From Planctomycetaceae bacterium UBA6163 (GTDB lineage Bacteria > Planctomycetota > Planctomycetia > Pirellulales > Pirellulaceae), in assembly GCA_002428205.1 (NCBI GenBank), contig DIUH01000293.1, positions 1,251 to 12,262 of the forward strand: a stretch of 11,012 nt of DNA, read 5' to 3'. The notes under the pieces were generated by a model that had not been told where the DNA came from, searched no databases, and saw only the letters and a list, made by a program, of their open reading frames with translations. The translations under genes and the position numbers were made by a program. Numbering within the stretch: position 1 is the first letter of the stretch; the number at the start of each line of letters is the position of its first letter. This document shows, piece after piece, positions 7,225-11,012 of the stretch.

Positions 7225-7265
7225 CTCGACTCTCCGAGTCGAGTGAGCACGGCTTGGAAAGCCGT
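7225..7265. repeat. Two tandem perfect hairpins after the symporter gene
   Basis: Hairpin 1 is CTCGACTC (7225-7232), loop TCC, GAGTCGAG (7236-7243). Hairpin 2 is ACGGCTT (7249-7255), loop GGA, AAGCCGT (7259-7265). Five bases separate them. Reading leftward they begin 8 bases after the symporter stop, a good position for a terminator or 3'-end protection, but no T-tract follows. The sequence resembles a dispersed intergenic repeat I remember from Rhodopirellula; I have not been able to search for it. Confidence 0.7.
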
Positions 7266-7273
7266 AAGACGGT

Positions 7274-9481
7274 CTACATGCCGATTCTTGCGACACCCAT
7301 CGCCAACAGGATAATCGACGCACAAACGCCCAAGCAGACGATGAATCCGACGACATCGGCGCGGGTCGGTTTTTGGATTTCGATACTTGTGCCGGGGAAC
7401 ATCTTCCGCGATTCAAGTGCGGCAGGGTTGGCATAAGCCGCTTCCAAATTCTTGCGATCGACCTCGGGGTCTGGGTCGACCATCGTTTTCATCTTGGCGT
7501 AGTAGCGATCGAGCACTTCGCGGCGGACCGGCGGCGTCAACAGGCTGACCAAAAACATCACCAAAAAGGGTGTGATAATCTTCGGCGGCAGCTCTAGCGT
7601 CGACAACGCGGCATTGGACTTTGTCGTCAGGTCGACACCGATCAGACCGTACAATAGGAAATCGAGCCGGAAATTCCCTTCACCACGGAAACGCACCGTA
7701 TCGGGGTAACGCAAAATGGTTCTCGTAACGTTTTCATCCACCACTTCGGGCTCGCCGACCGCAACCGGCTTAGCGGTCAGCAAGGGCTGGCCTGATTCAT
7801 CGATCGGCGTCAATTTAGTTGGCCAAAAAATCCCCTGACCGCCCGCACGTTCGGTCTCGGTGACCTCCTGTCCTTCGGCCAGTTCGACCGGACGAGCGCC
7901 CAGTGCCGCAATCGCCAATGCTTTTGCCGCATCGTCCATCGGTCCGTTGTCAATCTTACGTTTTCGGTCGTCCCAAACCTCGATCGCAGCGGCACGCCGT
8001 TGGACATCCGACGGAGCGGCCATGCGAGTGGTTGTGGTTTCGACGATTTCGTTCATCGCTGAATACCGTGGATTGGTCCTCAAAGAATCGATCAATCGCG
8101 GCGCGGCGTAAGGGATCAAGAAAAACATCAGTGCACAGTAAGCGACCGTGGTCCAGGCTGCCACAAGTGTCGCGCGACGCCAGTAAAGGCCTGCCCAAAA
8201 CGGTGCGGCGAATAGGATATTGAACACCCAAGTAAGCTGCAATTGTTCGAACACGTTCATATAGAACAGCGACACGATTACAGCGCCGCCGACAATGATC
8301 ACACCCGTCATCCGAGCGACGCGAACATACTGTGCGTCGGTAGCATTGGGGGCGATGTAGGGCGCGTATAAGTTTCGCACCACCAAACCGGAACCGACAA
8401 TCATATAAGCATCGACACTGCTCATCAACGCCGCCAGCAAACAGGCAAGCATCAGACCCGTCAGGCCTGGTCCGAGCAGTTCTCGCGATGCAATGCCCCA
8501 AGTCTTGTCCGGATCGATCGAAAGCTCGGGATTATTGGCGTAAAGAGCTAATGCGATTAATGCCGTGAACACCCAACCGACCGTGCAAAAACGCTTCAGG
8601 AAATTGCCGGCGACCAAGCCGACTCGTGCGGTGTTCTCGTTTTTTGCCGATCCGCCACCGGTGGCGATAAAGTGGGGTTGGACGACGATGCCGATCAGAT
8701 TAATGATCACGACGGCGATGATTCGGTGCAGCGGAAACTCACTGCTGCTGGTCGATCCGACCAAATCAAAATGTTCCGGAGGCAACTGTTGATGAAGGTA
8801 AGTGAAGCCCATCATCATCCCGTCGGTGGCCGGATTACCAAACTTTTCCACCAGTGCGGTCAAACCATAAGGTATCAATACGATCGACAAGAAGATGATG
8901 CAAAAACCTTGCACCAAGTCAGTATAGTAGGCGGCGTGAAGTCCACCCAGAATCCCATAAACCAAAACGACGACACCGATTAAAGGGACCAGCAGGTATT
9001 CGATCTTGTATTGGGATCCCATCAAACTGAAGGTATCGATTTCGATCAGCGGTGCGGCAACTTTACCGATCGCCGAAAACAACATCGATCCGTAAACCAT
9101 ATAGAACAGGATGCCAAAGATGCAGTAGCCGGCACCGAGGGCTCGCGAGTCATAACGTTCGACAAACCAATCACCCAACGTCAGGTGCCGCATACGGCGA
9201 TACCAGACGCCAGCGATCCAATAGAACGGCGTGACCAACAACCAATACATCACGCTCCACATCCCGCTCATCCCGCTGGTGAACGTTGTGCGCGCGGTGT
9301 TGACCGGGTCGCTTGAGCCGGTTCCTGCCCCGAACGCGGCGAACGTTTGCAGCAGTTTGCCGAACGACCGGCCCCCCATGAAAAAGTCTTCTTGCCCCTT
9401 GATCCTCAGGGCACTATAGACGCCGATGCCGACCATCACGGCAAAGTATCCGGCAAGGGCGACGTAGTCCCAGAAAACCAT
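7274..9481 (-). CDS. Sodium:solute symporter (SSS) family transporter with long C-terminal insert
   Basis: A 735-residue multi-helix membrane protein of the sodium:solute symporter family (relatives of SGLT, PutP and PanF), predicted to import a solute with Na+. The N-terminal helices (VFWDYVALAGYFAVMVGIGVYS, then the FFMGGRSFGKLL loop) and the GAGTGSSDPVNTART segment at about 51-65 fit the family. LMSSVDAYM at about 352-360 contains paired serines (S354-S355) that match the Na2-site serines of vSGLT. Family members usually have about 500-600 residues. The excess here is a hydrophilic region (about 460-605) after the helix at 440-459, and a second hydrophilic stretch (652-709) before the last helix (710-735). 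The frame stays open up to 9613, but I place the start at the ATG 9479-9481. It begins MVFWDYVAL, has AAAGG nine bases upstream, and the upstream extension overlaps a gene remnant and lacks family character. Substrate unknown; the neighbouring dehydrogenase hints at a polyol or sugar. Confidence 0.85.
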   Translation of the reverse strand: MVFWDYVALAGYFAVMVGIGVYSALRIKGQEDFFMGGRSFGKLLQTFAAFGAGTGSSDPVNTARTTFTSGMSGMWSVMYWLLVTPFYWIAGVWYRRMRHLTLGDWFVERYDSRALGAGYCIFGILFYMVYGSMLFSAIGKVAAPLIEIDTFSLMGSQYKIEYLLVPLIGVVVLVYGILGGLHAAYYTDLVQGFCIIFLSIVLIPYGLTALVEKFGNPATDGMMMGFTYLHQQLPPEHFDLVGSTSSSEFPLHRIIAVVIINLIGIVVQPHFIATGGGSAKNENTARVGLVAGNFLKRFCTVGWVFTALIALALYANNPELSIDPDKTWGIASRELLGPGLTGLMLACLLAALMSSVDAYMIVGSGLVVRNLYAPYIAPNATDAQYVRVARMTGVIIVGGAVIVSLFYMNVFEQLQLTWVFNILFAAPFWAGLYWRRATLVAAWTTVAYCALMFFLIPYAAPRLIDSLRTNPRYSAMNEIVETTTTRMAAPSDVQRRAAAIEVWDDRKRKIDNGPMDDAAKALAIAALGARPVELAEGQEVTETERAGGQGIFWPTKLTPIDESGQPLLTAKPVAVGEPEVVDENVTRTILRYPDTVRFRGEGNFRLDFLLYGLIGVDLTTKSNAALSTLELPPKIITPFLVMFLVSLLTPPVRREVLDRYYAKMKTMVDPDPEVDRKNLEAAYANPAALESRKMFPGTSIEIQKPTRADVVGFIVCLGVCASIILLAMGVARIGM

Positions 9482-9600
9482 GGCGTTTGGCCTTTCAAGC
9501 GGCGGGTGGGTCGAAGCGGTGGGGACGCCGCAGATGCGGCTCGGGCAAGGCTGGAGCCAACAGGATAAGCGTCTGTCGTGCCGATACAAGCCCGACGCTA

Positions 9601-9712
9601 GCAAGTCTTTCAATGGAAGTTACGTATACCATTTTCGCCTTCGTTTCAATTTTCGCCGCAGTGCAATAAAACGAAACTCAAGAGCGTCCGGCAAGTTTCT
9701 CACCCGATCGAT
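9601..9712 (-). pseudogene. Decayed fragment of an Rpn-type nuclease gene
   Basis: This segment aligns with 9912-10024 inside the neighbouring Rpn-type gene: 112 versus 113 bases, about 70% identical by my manual alignment, with one gap. Reading leftward it encodes LPDALEFRFIAL in one frame, then after a one-base deletion KIETKAKMVYVTSIERLA in another. The intact-frame counterpart reads LPETLEIQFMDTV then KKIETEKEMTYVTSIERIA. Both flanks lose similarity, so only the middle of a former paralogue remains. Together with 9482-9600 it forms the upstream region of the symporter, whose promoter I could not identify. A small inverted repeat, GCCGC (9527-9531) / GCGGC (9536-9540), lies in that stretch. 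Confidence 0.75.
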
Positions 9713-9718
9713 GTGCCA

Positions 9719-10261
9719 TTAGCTACCTTGTTTCCCTGCTCGAGAATTAAAGGATTGTCGGAGCTCTTTAAGTAGTGCCTGCAACCGCTCAGCGTCCATT
9801 TGCTCGAGTTCTGCATCGGAGCTCACCGGTATTCCCAGCAGTTCTTGCAGCAACTGTATATTGCCTTCTGCCTTACCTTCTGCCTTACCTTCTGCCTTAC
9901 CTTCTCTTCTGGCGATTCTTTCAATGGAAGTCACGTATGTCATTTCTTTCTCCGTTTCAATTTTTTTCACGGTATCCATAAATTGTATCTCAAGCGTCTC
10001 TGGCAAGTCCATCACCCAGTCGATAAACCGAAACAGTTTCCTGATCTCGTCGGCCTGCCATTGCTTTTCGTACAAGTTTCGTACCAAATCGACTTTAAAG
10101 CCAAAGCGAACATTGGGATTTCCCGCAGATGCTTGTGCTCGCAAGTGCGAAGCGATCACTGTGGCGAACGGATTTCGGGAGATGTTTAAACGCTCAATTT
10201 CGTCGGTAAAATCCTGCAGCTTGACAATTGGGTAGGAAAACCGAAGCTGGCACCCCAGCAC
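9719..10261 (-). CDS. Rpn-type nuclease, C-terminal half (second frame of the broken gene)
   Basis: A 180-residue frame that would begin at the ATG 10259-10261, but its homology extends upstream to about 10306, so this ATG is probably internal. It opens with LGCQLRFSYPIVKLQDF, then NPFATVIASHLRAQ and EIRKLFRFIDWVMDLPE, all typical of the middle of Rpn/DUF4351-like proteins common in cyanobacteria and planctomycetes. Residues 121-132 are three copies of GKAE, encoded by a DNA tandem repeat. The tail (ELEQMDAERLQALLKELRQSF) is a predicted helix like those ending family members. The catalytic residues lie in the other frame, so on its own this piece should not be an active nuclease. It may still be translated if the ATG is used. 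Stop TAA at 9719-9721. Confidence 0.65.
   Translation of the reverse strand: MLGCQLRFSYPIVKLQDFTDEIERLNISRNPFATVIASHLRAQASAGNPNVRFGFKVDLVRNLYEKQWQADEIRKLFRFIDWVMDLPETLEIQFMDTVKKIETEKEMTYVTSIERIARREGKAEGKAEGKAEGNIQLLQELLGIPVSSDAELEQMDAERLQALLKELRQSFNSRAGKQGS
9864..9899 (-). repeat. 12-bp tandem repeat, three perfect copies, encoding GKAE
   Basis: CCTTCTGCCTTA is repeated three times without change (9864-9875, 9876-9887, 9888-9899), followed by a partial copy CCTTCT. On the coding strand it gives a charged Gly-Lys-Ala-Glu stretch. Such G-x-x-E repeats are common between the nuclease domain and the C-terminal helix in this family. The perfect copies suggest recent slippage, and because the unit is a multiple of three, copy changes keep the frame. 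Confidence 0.9.
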
Positions 10262-10305
10262 GTCGACTTCCCATGTCTTCGGTCGCCACGACTTCGAACC
10301 GTCTC

Positions 10306-10647
10306 CTATAATACCAATACAACCACCGGTTCCTCAAATCGGTCAAGTATGCGGTAGTAACAGGTAAACATCCGCTGTGCGAAGTCGGCTTGGCGGGCCA
10401 CTTGGACTTCAGTGTGAATCATAAACCAAGTCGGTTGCTCACTGCGTAGAAATTTGGCTCGAAAAAGTTTGTCCGCCACGCGTCCGGCTGTGAGGCTTTT
10501 GGGGAAAAGGTGGGGCAATTCCTGTTCGTGATTTTCGATGGGGCTGTTCCAATCGATCCCCGCGTGGACTTCCGGTAGACACAATTCGAGGAAATCCTTC
10601 AGGTACGCGTCCAGCACCTCTTTCCACGGCAGATCGTATTCGGTCAT
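10306..10647 (-). CDS. Rpn-type PD-(D/E)XK nuclease, N-terminal half (first frame of the broken gene)
   Basis: A 113-residue frame with the catalytic part of an Rpn-like nuclease. The start region MTEYDLPWKEVLDAYLKDFLELCLPEVHAGIDW is typical of the family (Y-D-x-PWKE, then FL.L..PE.HA.IDW). Putative active-site residues are D59 in RVADKLFRAKF and E80-V-Q82 in WFMIHTEVQVAR, matching the D...ExQ form of the PD-(D/E)XK motif. QRMFTCYYRILDRF is also conserved. Translation ends at TAG 10306-10308, where related proteins run on without a break. The ATG 10645-10647 follows AAAGGAAG, a plausible though close Shine-Dalgarno. The upstream gene ends 38 bases away on the same strand, so the two may share a transcript. 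Confidence 0.75.
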   Translation of the reverse strand: MTEYDLPWKEVLDAYLKDFLELCLPEVHAGIDWNSPIENHEQELPHLFPKSLTAGRVADKLFRAKFLRSEQPTWFMIHTEVQVARQADFAQRMFTCYYRILDRFEEPVVVLVL

Positions 10648-10685
10648 CTTCCTTTGCGCCCTTCTTGGTGAAATGACGTCGTTTG

Positions 10686-11012
10686 TTACGTCTCCGCCGC
10701 GTCATCCCACTGGATCGCCGCTTCGATCGCCGACTGGTACTCGTCGTCGGTCAAGTTCATCGCATCACGCAGCGATGCCAGCAGGGCGAGCGTTTTCGTG
10801 TCGAGCCCCGCGTCGGCCGTTGCGGCGACAAACATCGCCTGCAACGCCAACTGTTTCTGCTCGGTCGACCAACCACGACAGACGCTGCGGACGTAGTTGG
10901 CCGCGGAAACCCGGTTCTGGATCGCCGACGAACAGAGCTGGCCCAGCTCTTCACGGTCGATCGGTTCTGGCAAAATCCGTTGTCCGACTTCCAACAACGC
11001 TTCAATTTCGCG
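10686..11012 (-). CDS. C-terminal part of an unrecognised helical protein (TerB-like?), runs off the right edge
   Basis: The frame is open from the right edge (REIEALLEVGQRILPEP...) to TAA at 10686-10688, giving 108 residues. I see no convincing start inside the window: the first possible internal initiator is a TTG at 10997, and the frame continues beyond it, so this is most likely the end of a longer gene. The residues are predicted almost wholly helical. LALQAMFVAATADAGLDTKTLALLASLRDAMNLTDDEY, near the end, resembles the A..AD-G..........l.lt..E pattern of TerB-like domains. I hold that only weakly, since the usual acidic metal-site residues are not clearly present. No function can be assigned. 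Confidence 0.6.
   Translation of the reverse strand, partial: REIEALLEVGQRILPEPIDREELGQLCSSAIQNRVSAANYVRSVCRGWSTEQKQLALQAMFVAATADAGLDTKTLALLASLRDAMNLTDDEYQSAIEAAIQWDDAAET

Larger units (their letters stand above)
9719..10647 (-). pseudogene. Rpn/PD-(D/E)XK 'transposase-like' nuclease gene broken by a frameshift
   Basis: Two consecutive reading frames together make one full-length member of the Rpn-like PD-(D/E)XK nuclease family, about 308 residues. The 5' frame stops at TAG 10306-10308, right after RILDRFEEPVVVLVL. Shifting the frame at that point continues the family sequence at once: GDGSKSWRPKTWEVDVLGCQLRFSYPIVKL. The overlap is explained by one missing base near 10304-10310. No standard slippery heptamer (X XXY YYZ) is present, so I favour a mutation or sequencing error over programmed frameshifting. 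Related Rpn proteins in E. coli promote RecA-independent recombination. The two halves are described separately. Confidence 0.7.

Noticed and set aside
7956..8501. 181-codon minus-strand frame inside the symporter
   Set aside because: It overlaps the symporter in another frame on the same strand, is Arg/Cys-rich without family features, and the symporter frame has clear membrane helices here.
9482..9613. Longer symporter N-terminus starting near 9613
   Set aside because: The extra 44 residues lack family similarity and begin in a decayed Rpn fragment; the ATG at 9481 has an AAAGG site at good spacing and a normal symporter start.
9864..9905. Tandem repeats as a CRISPR-like array
   Set aside because: The units are 12 bases, directly adjacent without spacers, and encode an in-frame GKAE peptide repeat.
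10300..10315. Programmed ribosomal frameshift in the Rpn gene
   Set aside because: No canonical slippery heptamer is present and I see no clear stimulatory structure; a one-base deletion or sequencing error is simpler, especially with a second decayed copy nearby.
9719..10647. Rpn locus as an active insertion sequence
   Set aside because: No terminal inverted repeats or target-site duplications are visible, the gene is frameshifted, and Rpn-type genes usually occur as lone genes.

Overview
The window looks like chromosomal DNA of a marine planctomycete of the Pirellulaceae, close to Rhodopirellula. The grounds are moderate GC, weak or absent Shine-Dalgarno sites, several intergenic palindromes of a type I remember from Rhodopirellula genomes, and gene families common in that group (large ABC-2 permeases, long sodium:solute symporters, CxxCH-bearing secreted proteins, Rpn-type nucleases). 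The assignment is an inference; no rRNA or other marker gene is present, and I see no tRNA, CRISPR array, prophage or intact insertion sequence.

Left part (1-3160). A minus-strand gene for a GspE/PilB-type assembly ATPase runs off the left edge; only its N-terminal domain is here. After about 390 bases of non-coding DNA come two plus-strand membrane protein genes: an ABC-2 type permease with a large extracytoplasmic insert, and a small DUF202 (YidH-like) protein. A long imperfect palindrome separates them, and its right arm contains the DUF202 start codon.

Middle (3161-7148). A minus-strand gene encodes a two-domain protein: a fluoroacetyl-CoA-thioesterase-like hotdog domain fused to a crotonase (enoyl-CoA hydratase/isomerase). 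Divergent from it, behind a near-consensus sigma70 promoter and a leader with two mutually exclusive hairpins, is a secreted protein with one haem c motif (CLTCH). A zinc-dependent medium-chain alcohol/polyol dehydrogenase converges on it, 18 bases away.

Right part (7149-11012), all minus strand. A 735-residue sodium:solute symporter lies upstream of the dehydrogenase, separated by two tandem perfect hairpins. Uptake of a polyol or sugar followed by its oxidation is a plausible pairing, but the sequence does not show the substrate. Upstream of the symporter is an Rpn/PD-(D/E)XK 'transposase-like' nuclease gene, split by an apparent one-base deletion. A decayed second copy of part of it (about 70% identical over 112 bases, also carrying a one-base deletion) lies between it and the symporter. 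The right edge holds the C-terminal end of an unrecognised helical protein that somewhat resembles TerB.

I find no clear multi-gene novel system. The most interesting points are the thioesterase-crotonase fusion, the possible switch-like leader of the haem protein gene, the start codon buried in a palindrome, and the double decay in the Rpn locus.
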